A stretch of 64,000 nt of DNA, taken from assembly GCA_951394045.1 (NCBI GenBank), contig OX595987.1, positions 620,001 to 684,000 on the forward strand, read 5' to 3'. This DNA comes from Nitzschia sp. DOCU1. Its lineage: Eukaryota > Bacillariophyta > Bacillariophyceae > Bacillariales > Bacillariaceae. Below are positions 1 through 9,915 of this stretch, piece by piece (position 1 is the first letter of the stretch; every line of letters starts with the position of its first letter). The notes below the pieces were generated by a model. The model saw only the letters and a list, made by a program, of their open reading frames with translations. It was not told where the DNA came from and did no database searches. The translations under genes and the position numbers were made by a program.

Positions 1-617
1 TCAAATGCATTTCTCAGAGTGATTGTCATTTAACATATTTCTTTCAGAACTCTTCACTCCCACTTTTTCTTTGGAAGTTTGTTTCAGAATATCGTTTGCA
101 ATAGAAGATCTACAATCTTTTGAGTACCAGGACATTTCTGAAAAGTCGAACTTCCAACAAGTCTTTCGGAGGTGAGTAATGCTGCTCTTCAGAGATCGGA
201 CACCTTAAAGGTCAGGGACAGCAGGTATACGTAGCAATTACGACTACTCGCTACATCCAACAATCCTAGATTGTTCGCGCCTGAAGGACCAAAATTTAGC
301 GGTGTTAATGAAATTTTAATTAGAGTTTAAGAACGCCAGTCCTTGGAATGTGCGGTTTTACTATGCCCTGGAGAACCTTTTTCGCAGTCGATGACCTGAG
401 AACTACTGCCTGATACTTCGTCATCCGTGGCAAGACCAGCACATTTATTTCTCATCTTCAAGGGATGGCAAAGCTCCATTTGCGTCTACGATCACTGCCA
501 ATCCTCCGATTAGGAGTTCTTTCCAAAACGACGGGACAACCCTACTGCCTATCTTCCATAAATTGTGAAAAGAAGCAACTGTGCCTGTTTTAGAAGTAGG
601 CTATTATCTGCAACAAG
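1..617. other. Gene-free stretch at window start
   Basis: I see no convincing coding region here. Both strands are broken by stops and there is no recognisable RNA gene. The last part is presumably the promoter and 5' leader of the Ser-rich gene that starts at 618. Confidence 0.5.
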
Positions 618-2042
618 ATGACAATCGCAACAGCTTCCACCAGGCAAGTGCCGTCCAGATCCTCCAAGAACGACCTGAACAGCTGCCATACCGCCAGCAC
701 TGCTTCCAACTCCAGCATGTCTCCGCCCCAAGATGGGATCAAGAAGACGGGAGATCGCCGCCGTACGCGTCCCTCCAAGAGCTCGGGTCGAGAGATGCTC
801 ATGACCTTGATTGCCAAGGAGATGACTAGCACTTGGCTCGATGAAGATACCAAAGTCCCGCAGCTAGGATCGCCTAGTCCTTCTGGCACCATGTCGGCTG
901 AAGAACTTTTCTACGCTCAAATCAATGGCGAGGCGATCGACCACCTCCCGGGCCCTGAAGCGGAACAGAGCCCCAGCGCTTTCAATGAAAGCGGCGACGA
1001 CATGCATTTCGATGGCGAGGGGTCTTTCGGGGCGCTCACAATCCCCGATGATGTTAGGGCCCCTCCCCGTGAGCGGGAAGCTACTCGAAGATCCTCTCTA
1101 GAGAGTGGGTCCAAGGCTTCCAATTCCAAGGCTTCCACCAAAGGAACAAAATCTTCCAAAGCCTCGCTCTCTAAGAAGTCAACTCACTCTGGTACTTCTC
1201 GATCATCCTCCGAGGATACGCTTTCCATGGAGGAGATCCAAAAGTATGTGATGGAGAACATGCCGGTTGAAGTCCGAGACAAGATCCCCAAGGAAGCTTG
1301 GGCCCAGATCTTTGGCAAGATTTCGCCAGACAAGACCCGAAAGCCCAGCAAGTACAGCAAGCCTACGGAAGAAGAAAAAGTGGTCGAAAAGGAAGACGAC
1401 TCATCGGTCATCTCTGACATCACCGAATTCACAGAGCACTACAAAGGCGGTGCCATTGACCAGTCTGATCGCGTGCTTTCTCCAGAAGAAGTCGAGTGGG
1501 ATGAAGAGGAATGCCCAGGCCTCGATAACGCAGCTTTCAACAAGACTGACAATGATACCAAGAGTAAGAGCAGCAGTGGAAGCGCAAGCCTCATGGTCGA
1601 TGCCACTGGTGAAGTCAAACCCGTGAAGGGAATGTCTGTCTCGTTCGCAAACGTTCAAGTACGATACTATGAGCGCATTCTTGACATCAACCCTGCTGTC
1701 ACAAGTGGTCCGGCCATTGGGATTGGCTGGCGCTACAAGCGGGGAGGTTCCATTCCGATCAACGAGTGGGAGATGCATCGAGGAGGAGATCTCCGACGCA
1801 GCACGGAACTGATTCTTCCACGTCCAGTTCGAGAGAAAATGCTTCAGGCCGCTGGATACGATCAGAAGCAAATCGCTGAGGCTGTCCGCATCATCCGCAA
1901 GGCCAAGGACCGCAGAAAGATCACGGTGCAAAACTTGGGGGCTGGTACTGAGGCTGTGGAAGAGACCGTGGAAGCTGCATCCCGACGAATCAAGGGTATT
2001 CTTTCGTTTGGGAGGAAGAATGGGATTTTGTCCTCCTACTAA
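618..2042 (+). CDS. Ser/Lys-rich protein with diatom-type C-terminal domain
   Basis: A 474-residue intron-free frame from a clear ATG. The first 340 residues are low complexity, rich in Ser, Lys and acidic residues, with several Ser-Lys runs around residues 165-200 that look like phosphorylation-prone disorder. From about residue 340 to the end the sequence becomes ordered: a VRYYERIL motif, a Gly/Pro turn, GIGWRY, then a basic helical tail (RIIRKAKDRRK). This arrangement of a disordered acidic front plus a short 'YERIL...GIGWRY' module resembles a family I associate with diatom genomes, where it is multi-copy and uncharacterised. No catalytic motif, signal peptide or membrane segment is visible. 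Function is unknown. It ends 100 bases before the convergent gene at 2143. Confidence 0.8.
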   Translation: MTIATASTRQVPSRSSKNDLNSCHTASTASNSSMSPPQDGIKKTGDRRRTRPSKSSGREMLMTLIAKEMTSTWLDEDTKVPQLGSPSPSGTMSAEELFYAQINGEAIDHLPGPEAEQSPSAFNESGDDMHFDGEGSFGALTIPDDVRAPPREREATRRSSLESGSKASNSKASTKGTKSSKASLSKKSTHSGTSRSSSEDTLSMEEIQKYVMENMPVEVRDKIPKEAWAQIFGKISPDKTRKPSKYSKPTEEEKVVEKEDDSSVISDITEFTEHYKGGAIDQSDRVLSPEEVEWDEEECPGLDNAAFNKTDNDTKSKSSSGSASLMVDATGEVKPVKGMSVSFANVQVRYYERILDINPAVTSGPAIGIGWRYKRGGSIPINEWEMHRGGDLRRSTELILPRPVREKMLQAAGYDQKQIAEAVRIIRKAKDRRKITVQNLGAGTEAVEETVEAASRRIKGILSFGRKNGILSSY

Positions 2043-2142
2043 AAACCTTACTAGCGATACCTCTGCTTAAAGCCTTTTTTATTTGAGATAGATGTAAAAA
2101 GCTGGCGAATTTAGTGGGTATCGACATGTCGTACTGGGATGC

Positions 2143-3141
2143 TTATCGTGTAGCATCGATTAGAGCCCTGAAGCCTTCCCGTATTTGATCATCTTCATGG
2201 TTCCTCAGTCGCTCGCAGTCTAGAAGCTTCCATACAAAAGCCAGAGGGTAGGAGCCCGGTTCATGAGATTGATACGCCAACCGACCAAGGCAAACATACG
2301 GTCCAAACGCCTTTCGCTCCACATCAAATCTTCGACACCATAGCACAATCCTCGACGAAATGTCCGTCGCTTGCTTCCCCCACTCAAGTAGTTTCGAAAC
2401 AACTGGTATGCTTTCATCCACCATGCGGCTCCCTCCGTACCATGTTATTTGATCCCCTTCGTTTAAAAACTCATTGAAAACGGAATTGTTCTTATCACCC
2501 AAATTCACCCATAAAAAGATACAGTCCTCCCATTCCTGAACGCCACTATATTTATTGAATGAAAGTCGAGCGCCTTCCAACCGCTGTTGATCAACCGACG
2601 ATGCGGCCACCTCAAACGACTTGTACACGACAAACTCTTTTCCCGTTTGCATCATTGACACCCCTAGTAAGCCACCTTGGCTACTAGTTTCTGTATCTTT
2701 TTCCGCATTGCCCAGTACAAGATGCTTGGTGCAAAGTGAAATGCTTCGAACAGAATTGGCCGCAATCGCCTTTGGCGCAGAGGGTGGTTTGAACATTTGA
2801 GTGTCCTTTCCAGTCGGCACGTCTTGAAGGCTTGTTCGACTCGGAGGAGTGACGACACGAGCTCGTTTTTGCATCGGCGGTTGATCGATTGGCGAAGGAA
2901 CGGCAGCAATGCCGTTATCGATCGTTCTTGGTTGCTGGTCCGATAGCCTCTTGGATCGCCTCATCGGCACAGCCGGTTCCTTGGGCTTGGATGAGACTGG
3001 CTTTCGTCGAGGAATTTGCGGCTTGACACTCTTCAACAGCCCAAGTTCTCGGAGGCGAGCTTCGTTGCGTCGGATTTTGGCTTCACGCAACGCCAAGTAG
3101 GGATTTTCATCCGTATTGTCATCGCCATTGCTAGATTCCAT
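2143..3141 (-). CDS. Uncharacterised basic protein, DUF3427-like C-terminus (tentative)
   Basis: A single-exon frame of 332 residues starting at ATG 3141. The N-terminus has a charged helix (NPYLALREAKIRRNEARLRELGL), followed by a Pro/Arg-rich linker with RRSKRL-type basic clusters, consistent with nuclear localisation. The C-terminal 160 residues look globular: an EWEDCIFLWV strand, GDQITWYGGSR, then a closing segment with GPYVCLGRLAYQSHEPGS and FVWKL. That closing segment resembles from memory the C-terminal DUF3427 module of some bacterial helicase-nuclease proteins, but the match is weak and was not tested. No nuclease or helicase motif is present in this protein. It diverges from ATG8, with 453 bases between the two starts. 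Confidence 0.75.
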   Translation of the reverse strand: MESSNGDDNTDENPYLALREAKIRRNEARLRELGLLKSVKPQIPRRKPVSSKPKEPAVPMRRSKRLSDQQPRTIDNGIAAVPSPIDQPPMQKRARVVTPPSRTSLQDVPTGKDTQMFKPPSAPKAIAANSVRSISLCTKHLVLGNAEKDTETSSQGGLLGVSMMQTGKEFVVYKSFEVAASSVDQQRLEGARLSFNKYSGVQEWEDCIFLWVNLGDKNNSVFNEFLNEGDQITWYGGSRMVDESIPVVSKLLEWGKQATDISSRIVLWCRRFDVERKAFGPYVCLGRLAYQSHEPGSYPLAFVWKLLDCERLRNHEDDQIREGFRALIDATR

Positions 3142-3594
3142 GGCCTTATCTATACGTCTCTAAGTGCGGGGAAGGGTACAGCTCCGCCACAGCAAACAAT
3201 GCCACTACGTTTGGATGTCACTCTAACTACCGGTAGCTCTAGAGAGGGTGTGCTTTGTCGTCCGCAGAGTTCTCTCATCAGGGCGGCAGTTTTAAGTCCT
3301 GAGGATCGATCGGATGACGTAGGTTAGGTAGGTAAGGTAATAGCGACACTTATTTAGTCCCTGCAAAGATTTTTGTCCCACGTGATTTCCTCGCCGATTG
3401 CATCACGGGACTCGGATCCCTCGTCGTAGGAAACGCTAGGAAGGCTACGGAAAGAGCAGCACCCGTGCGTTTGGGTCGTTCGCACGAATCATGCCTCGTT
3501 GAATTTTTTCGGGAAGTTCTGTTCTGTCGCGTCGACACAAACAAATCAAACAGAATCAACACTGTATTGCAAACCTTCGTTGACACTATCCACC
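3142..3594. promoter_or_regulatory. Divergent intergenic region upstream of ATG8
   Basis: This 453-base spacer lies between two divergent starts (3141 on the minus strand, 3595 on the plus strand), so it should hold both promoters. It contains a perfect 10-base palindrome CTACCGGTAG at 3227-3236, one of several copies in non-coding parts of this window. No coding frame is supported. Confidence 0.5.
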
Positions 3595-4268
<674 letters not shown>

Positions 4269-4532
4269 ATAGCATCATCATCTGTTGTGGATACAGTTGT
4301 ATCGACCTGGCGTACTAAGCTATCATAGAGCATACTAATTACATAATCTTTTGGATATAACCACAACCCCTAACTTCGTGCCAGAAGCTTATACTTTTGA
4401 TTGCTGAGAATGTCTCCATCCGTCGAGTAGTACACTGTAGTGACAGCGAATCGCGCAAGCCATTCGTAACTTTCTCAAATTTTCAGCGTAGACTGCAATC
4501 CCATCTACTACTACGTGATTAGTTTCGTCGTT

Positions 4533-5721
4533 CTATTTGAGACAGAGGTCCATGCTGACAACAGCAGCAAACGTCTTAAAGACGATGGTCAGCTTCACCA
4601 CATTCTCCAAGCCTAACTCCATGGTTTGCACCCCGCCTTGACCAACCGACTCCAATGCATAGATGGAACGTGTCCCATCACCCTGAGTGACAAAGATTTT
4701 GCTGAGATCATCGACATTCAGCAGTGTGATGTAGTTGACGGTCGTTTTCTTGTAGAAGTCAAAGTTCAGTATTCCATAGTCGTTGGCTGGGCCATCGACT
4801 CCTTTCAGGCGAAGGGGCACCAGCACATTGCCAAGTTCGTCGTGAAGGGAGAGCTGCGCGGCCTTCTCGTGTTCTACTCCGTTGCTATCAGGCGAGGTAG
4901 TATCAAAGATGATTGGATACATGTTATTCGGGCCTCCGTCGCTGCTGGCTGTGATTTTCACCCCCAAATTAAGGAACCACTCGTTGGAGACTGAGGTGCC
5001 TCCGGGGAGGGGGCGGCGATCACCTGCCTTTCCAAACGAAAGCACCTTTTCAGCACATCCAACTTCTGGCGTTTCTCCTGAACGAATTCTCGTTCCGCCA
5101 TCTACACAGAATTTGCTGTCTTCTGGTAGCACCGCATAGAACTCTTTTTTGCCGCTTTCGTCGACCAGTTGATGGAACTCGGCGGGAAATTGATTATCTG
5201 CTGCCCCTTCCTTCGTATAGTACGGTCGCTCGTTTTGGTGATCTCTGTTTTCAAGATGTCGCAGCCTTGTACTGTCAACCGCACTGTTCCTTCTTCGTCT
5301 CACTCCATTTTGCTCATCCGAAGGGCATTCATATGTCCATGGAGTTGCACCATCCAATACGTCAATCCCGGGACAAACGAACCAAAGATCTACACAGGCA
5401 GGATGTGAACTTGGGAAAACTAGCGTACCACCCACGGTGATGTATTTGCCAGTTCCCGCACTGTCGTTATCGTAAAGTTGCTCTCCTGGATACTCACATC
5501 GGCAAGGTTCTCCACTTCCCTGGACGGAACTGACATGAAATACGGACAGCTAGGATAGCAAGACCAAAAAAATCAGTTAGGAGGTTACACACAACATAAA
5601 AGGTGAAACTAAAGTGACCTACCTCCCGTGATCGAACACGACCCTTGCGGTCAACCCCATTGGTGCAGCCGATCAAACCCAAACCAATGGCCGCCCCGAA
5701 AATTCGGAATTGACTACGCAT
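4533..5721 (-). CDS. Secreted protein with beta-sandwich-like C-terminal domain
   Basis: Two exons on the minus strand, 5721-5623 and 5549-4533, with a 73-base GT-AG intron (GTAGGT ... TCCTAG) at phase 0, giving 371 residues. Exon 1 encodes MRSQFRIFGAAIGLGLIGC, a likely signal peptide that could also be an anchor. The N-terminal third has spaced cysteines (CRCEYPG, HPACVDLWFVCPG, YECPS), suggesting an extracellular disulfide-bonded module. The C-terminal 150 residues (IIFDTTSP ... NFDFYKKTTVNYITLLNVDD ... VVKLTIVFKTFAAV) resemble jelly-roll 'choice-of-anchor' domains of secreted bacterial proteins. That comparison is from pattern only. It converges with ATG8 across about 265 bases. Exact role unknown. 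Confidence 0.82.
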
Positions 5722-6270
5722 AGCGACCAGGTAATTATGATACCTTTCCTTACGTCTAATCTAGAGTTATCTTCCTGTCGACTCAAAGCTCCCTTATTGC
5801 CTTTTGTTCATGGAGGTATTGTATTGAAGCTGCTTTCGTTTCCATACCGAAAGTCCACAAACAAGTTATTCGAATGTCGCCGAAAATGGCAGCGGACTTC
5901 GGACGACTGAAAATTTCGTAATGGCGAGTTGCCGAAAGAGTGAGAGACGGCCTTGCTCGTCGCTTGGCCAATGAAAATAACAATAACGATGTCGCACATG
6001 GGAAGCGAGCGTGGCCGTCTGGTCAAGAGTCACCACGGTGGTCTCATCAAGAACAAAATCATCATATCGACAAGTTAAATGGACTGAACTCAACACGACC
6101 CGCAACGCCATCGACTCTTTCCCTTTTGAGCAAGTTCAGATTTGCCTATCTCTGCTTGCACTCTTGGCGTTACCACAGAAATCGTCAGCGAAAATATTTT
6201 CTTGGCGCCCAAGTCAAATGGGTCTCGTCCATCTTTGGAAAATGGCGTCTCTATTCCTTTCGTGTATTCG
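5722..6270. promoter_or_regulatory. Divergent intergenic region
   Basis: This spacer lies between the secreted-protein start at 5721 (minus) and the glycosyltransferase start at 6271 (plus). An in-frame ATG at 6142 would shorten the spacer. Short frames on both strands show no protein-like composition. I see no repeat or RNA gene. Confidence 0.4.
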
Positions 6271-7701
6271 ATGACGCGAATAATCATGCTGTCGGCGGGG
6301 AGCCGCGGGGACGCAGAACCATACTGTGCGATATCACAACGACTTCTGAAAAGATCGGTTCGATCAAAATTACAAATCGATTTGTTCCTACAATCCGACT
6401 GGGTGCACCTGGCTGACCCCTTCCGAGATATTCCGTCCTTTCGGCTGCACGCTTTTCCATTCAGCGGTGAAGATTTCTATAGAGTATCAACAGCATCTCG
6501 ATCTTCGCCACAAATGCCTCATCCAAACTCGCGCATGAAGCACGTTGCAACTGTTGCGGAGATAGTTGGAGAACTTGTATTGCCCTGTATGCCACAAGTA
6601 CTTCAAGTTGTGGACGATGCAAACATGGAAGGGGAGAGAGTTGTCATTGTATCGTCGGCTTTTACCCGTTCGATTGCTTTGCTTGTAGCACACGCAAAGA
6701 GGAATGTGAGAGTTGTCCTTGTTCATTTGCAACCTCTATTACCAAACCGCATCATTCCGTCTTATCGAACATCGCGGGATGAGTTTGTGCACGCTTGCCT
6801 TGCGGGCTCTGAGCGCAAATCGGAAGAAAATAACTATAGTGAGGGCTGGTGTGAAGATTCTTACTGGAAGGTCGAACATGCACTTGAAGAAGTATTTTTG
6901 AAGGATCGCTCGAAACGCTGGTACGAGCAATGCTTCGGCTACGTGTCGACTTTCCCAAACTGGAATGACATGCAGCAAATGCTCGTTGGAAGACGCGAGC
7001 GAGTATGGATTGCCAATGCGTACTCCAACCATCTCATTCCTCCACTTATTGGGACCCCAGGCGTTGGGCCTTGTGTTGTTGACGTCGGGCCATTGGCCGA
7101 TGGCTATGTCTCATCTAGAGACACAGCATTGGATCCTACGTTACAACACTTTCTCAGCAGTTCGCCTGCACCAGATGAAGGCAGACCACTGTGTATCGGT
7201 TTCGGATCAATGCCGTTTCGAAATATAGGTGTCATATTGGAAGCAATCAAGCAGCTCAAAGTAAGAGCCGTATTGGTGGGAAAAGTTTTTCTCCAAATCC
7301 CGGAATCCCACCCCGCTATCCACCACAAAAGAATCTTGTGCGTCGCATCGGCTCCGTACCCACTGCTACTGCCACAGTGTTCAATGATGATCTGTCATGG
7401 AGGCATTGGTGTCGTTCAGGCGTGCCTTCGAGCTGGAGTTCCCTGTCTTGCCTCTCCCCTCATGGGGGACCAGTTTTCGTTGGCCGAGCTGTTAGAAGCA
7501 AAGGGCTATGGAGTCCGGTGCGGCACTAGACTATCCGAGCTAACAGTACAGAACATTGTCCATTCAGTGAAAACAGCAGTTGGGTGCCAAGCTGTGTGCC
7601 AAGATCTTGCACGAAAAATTAGCGAAGAAGATCCGTCAATACCAGATACTCTGGCCGATCTGATATTGAGTTTGGGGGTACAAGAGGACTACTCAAAGTG
7701 A
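6271..7701 (+). CDS. GT1-type UDP-glycosyltransferase, sterol glucosyltransferase-like
   Basis: An intron-free frame of 476 residues from ATG 6271. An in-frame ATG at 6142 would add 43 residues. I prefer 6271 because the product then begins MTRIIMLSAGSRGDAEPY, matching the GT1 nucleotide-sugar transferase N-terminus (GTRGDVQP in sterol glucosyltransferases). The C-terminal half has the donor-binding signature CHGGIGVVQACLRAGVP followed by MGDQFSLAELLEAKGYG, the equivalent of the HGG...P...GDQ motif. GSMPF before it fits the start of the C-terminal Rossmann domain. The enzyme should transfer a sugar from a UDP-sugar to a lipid or small hydrophobic acceptor. The N-terminal acceptor half is divergent, so the acceptor cannot be named. 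No PH or GRAM domain is present. Confidence 0.85.
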   Translation: MTRIIMLSAGSRGDAEPYCAISQRLLKRSVRSKLQIDLFLQSDWVHLADPFRDIPSFRLHAFPFSGEDFYRVSTASRSSPQMPHPNSRMKHVATVAEIVGELVLPCMPQVLQVVDDANMEGERVVIVSSAFTRSIALLVAHAKRNVRVVLVHLQPLLPNRIIPSYRTSRDEFVHACLAGSERKSEENNYSEGWCEDSYWKVEHALEEVFLKDRSKRWYEQCFGYVSTFPNWNDMQQMLVGRRERVWIANAYSNHLIPPLIGTPGVGPCVVDVGPLADGYVSSRDTALDPTLQHFLSSSPAPDEGRPLCIGFGSMPFRNIGVILEAIKQLKVRAVLVGKVFLQIPESHPAIHHKRILCVASAPYPLLLPQCSMMICHGGIGVVQACLRAGVPCLASPLMGDQFSLAELLEAKGYGVRCGTRLSELTVQNIVHSVKTAVGCQAVCQDLARKISEEDPSIPDTLADLILSLGVQEDYSK

Positions 7702-8358
7702 AATGGATTGTTTTCTGTCTTCCTCGAAAGTGCTACTACTAGCTTTTGGTGGCTTCCCTTTTTTCAGATACATTTTCAATCCTTGCTCCAATTTGGACCG
7801 CGGTTGATACGTTTCATTTCCTCACCCCCAGCTGACCTAGCCGATCTTTAATTCCTTCCAATAGGAGATTATTGGAGCAACACTCTTTCGTCTTTGCGCA
7901 AGTGAAGGCATAAGTTCAATGAATAGATACTAGTTGTAGTAGCACCGTGCCCTGGCAAGTTGCCTATGTGCCCACTAAAACCTATGATGGGATGAGAGAG
8001 TCGCTTTTGAGTCTCGAGTCCCGTCTTGCCAAACAGCGCCAGCCGAGCCGAGCGAATCGTTCGACTGCATCAGTTCATCATCATCAACCATAATAGAGCG
8101 AGAAAGGTCGACATCCCCCGCACTGCTATCACACAGGCTCAAGGTATGTATCGTCCACATTTCGCCCCGTCCAAGTAGGTTTGCTTTCCTTATTTCAATT
8201 TAACCGGAGGCAAAACGATGGTAGTCTCCGAGAGATTAGAGATGAGTGCCTGAAGATGAGATTGTCGTGACATATAGTGCCTTGCCTCTCCCTGTGTCGA
8301 GATAAGGTGGAAGGAAGTTGTTGCCCTGGCTTGATCGACATCGGTTAGGTGTTCTCCC
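7702..8358. other. Intergenic region between tandem genes
   Basis: About 650 bases carrying the 3' end of the glycosyltransferase gene and the promoter of the next gene. Only short, biased frames occur (for example a 61-codon minus-strand frame at 7975-8160) and none looks real. I see no repeat. Confidence 0.4.
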
Positions 8359-9798
8359 ATGGACAATTTCGGACATGGAGCAACAGGGACGGATAAGAGA
8401 GCTCGGGGCTGCCTCATTGTTATTATTGCGGTGGGATTGTCTCTCTGGACCGTGCTATGGGTCGGCGGTAATTTTGACTTTCTTTCGACTAGCGGCGAGC
8501 CATTGGCGAAACAAAAAATTGCTCCAAGCTCGAACATGACCTCCCCAGGTCTGGCTGCAAACAGCATGGCAATACCTCTCTCGGACAGCTCCTTGGAGCA
8601 AAATATGGGCCCGCCTGCAGTGGTGCCGTCCGCTTCGGCTTCGAAGAAACTTGGCGACAATTTTCCGGAGACCGATTCATACGACATTGGGGTTGAATAT
8701 TTATTCTGGAGAGGAAAGAATTTAATTTGCGGTTTGATTCGCAACGTAACCGGGGTATCCACTCTGGGAACAGACGAGCCAGACTATATCCAGCGAGGAC
8801 GACCTCCTCCACTGCTGAACCTGACGCTGCGCTGCGAGGAGTTGACAAGCAGCATGGGCAATTGGATCACGGGCTGGTACCATCTTCGTTTGGTAGCCGC
8901 CATGGGACGAGTCGACTTGCAGTTTCAATGCTCTACTGGCATGGAGCTCGCAGGAAAGAGCATCTTGCCTTGGTTGACAGGGAGATATCCGGCGCCGGCT
9001 TCATACCAAGAATGGCCGTACGACTTTGGATGGCCTACCGAAGGACGCGTTTGCACACGGATATATGCCAAACTTCCACTCCACCATCTGGCTCATGAAA
9101 TCCGCCGAGATATGCAAAGAATCGCTATAGCCATGTTGGGCTTGCGTCTATTCGATGTTGCAGATAAAGTGACCGACGACCTGAAACCATTGCAAGAGTT
9201 GCTTCGTGAGCGTCCGGACAGCGAGGTCATTTATCCTCGGGAGGATGTCGTTCTGGATGACGCCGCCATTCACTTTCGTTGTGGTGATGTCTTTGGGGGG
9301 ACGACAAAGGATGTATATGGTCTCATCAAGTTTCGGGAGTACGTTAAACGGATTCCCCGACTTGGCACCAGAAAAATTGGAATCCACACCCAGTCATTCA
9401 ACGCTTCGTTGCTTCGCGGTGCGGATCGAGCACAAGCAAACGATTGTAAAAAAGTCGTCCACCTCTTGTTCGACTATCTGCAGGCATCTTATCCTAATGC
9501 GACCATCACTATTCGAAATACTCCCGAAGACAGTATCCCATTGGCGTACGCTCGAATGATTATGGCTAAGCAAACTATTACTACCATGAGTACTTTTGGG
9601 ATTTTCCCGGCCATTGGGTCCTTTGGTGACGGCTACTTCCAAAAGAGCGGAAGACAAAACAGGTTTGCCCAGCAGATTCCAGAAGTCTTGCCCAGCTTTC
9701 ACGAAATGGATGGTCCGATACTCTCCTCCCCCAAGATTGCAGTGTCCAAGTGGGACGATATTGTCCATTTCTTAACGGAACAAGCTAGGCTGCTTTAA
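8359..9798 (+). CDS. Type II membrane protein, fucosyltransferase-like (HFRCGD)
   Basis: An intron-free frame of 479 residues. A short cytoplasmic N-terminus is followed by one membrane segment at about residues 18-36 (CLIVIIAVGLSLWTVLWVGG), then a Ser-rich stem, which is the topology of Golgi glycosyltransferases. The luminal domain includes DDAAIHFRCGDVFGG, a variant of the HxRxGD donor-binding signature of fucosyltransferases, and later TMSTFGIFPAIGSFGDGYF, resembling the second conserved motif that holds the Ser/Thr-Phe-Gly stretch. Several NxT/NxS sequons occur (NVT, NLT, NAS, NAT). The family is known mainly as hypothetical in diatoms, so glycosyltransferase activity is inferred from motif and topology. 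A second protein with HIRGGD lies at 46716 but is not obviously a close paralog. Confidence 0.8.
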   Translation: MDNFGHGATGTDKRARGCLIVIIAVGLSLWTVLWVGGNFDFLSTSGEPLAKQKIAPSSNMTSPGLAANSMAIPLSDSSLEQNMGPPAVVPSASASKKLGDNFPETDSYDIGVEYLFWRGKNLICGLIRNVTGVSTLGTDEPDYIQRGRPPPLLNLTLRCEELTSSMGNWITGWYHLRLVAAMGRVDLQFQCSTGMELAGKSILPWLTGRYPAPASYQEWPYDFGWPTEGRVCTRIYAKLPLHHLAHEIRRDMQRIAIAMLGLRLFDVADKVTDDLKPLQELLRERPDSEVIYPREDVVLDDAAIHFRCGDVFGGTTKDVYGLIKFREYVKRIPRLGTRKIGIHTQSFNASLLRGADRAQANDCKKVVHLLFDYLQASYPNATITIRNTPEDSIPLAYARMIMAKQTITTMSTFGIFPAIGSFGDGYFQKSGRQNRFAQQIPEVLPSFHEMDGPILSSPKIAVSKWDDIVHFLTEQARLL

Positions 9799-9915
9799 TT
9801 TTTGGAACTACGGATTATGGTACACAATCATTATAGTTTGTAGTGGCCCATCGTTTCTATGAGTTGTTAGTACTTGGTAGATCTACGGCAAAATGCACCG
9901 CCGCCGCGGCGACGA

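Noticed and set aside
6142..6270. Upstream ATG at 6142 as the glycosyltransferase start
   Set aside because: It would add 43 residues without family similarity before MTRIIMLSAGSRGD. Kept as an alternative only.
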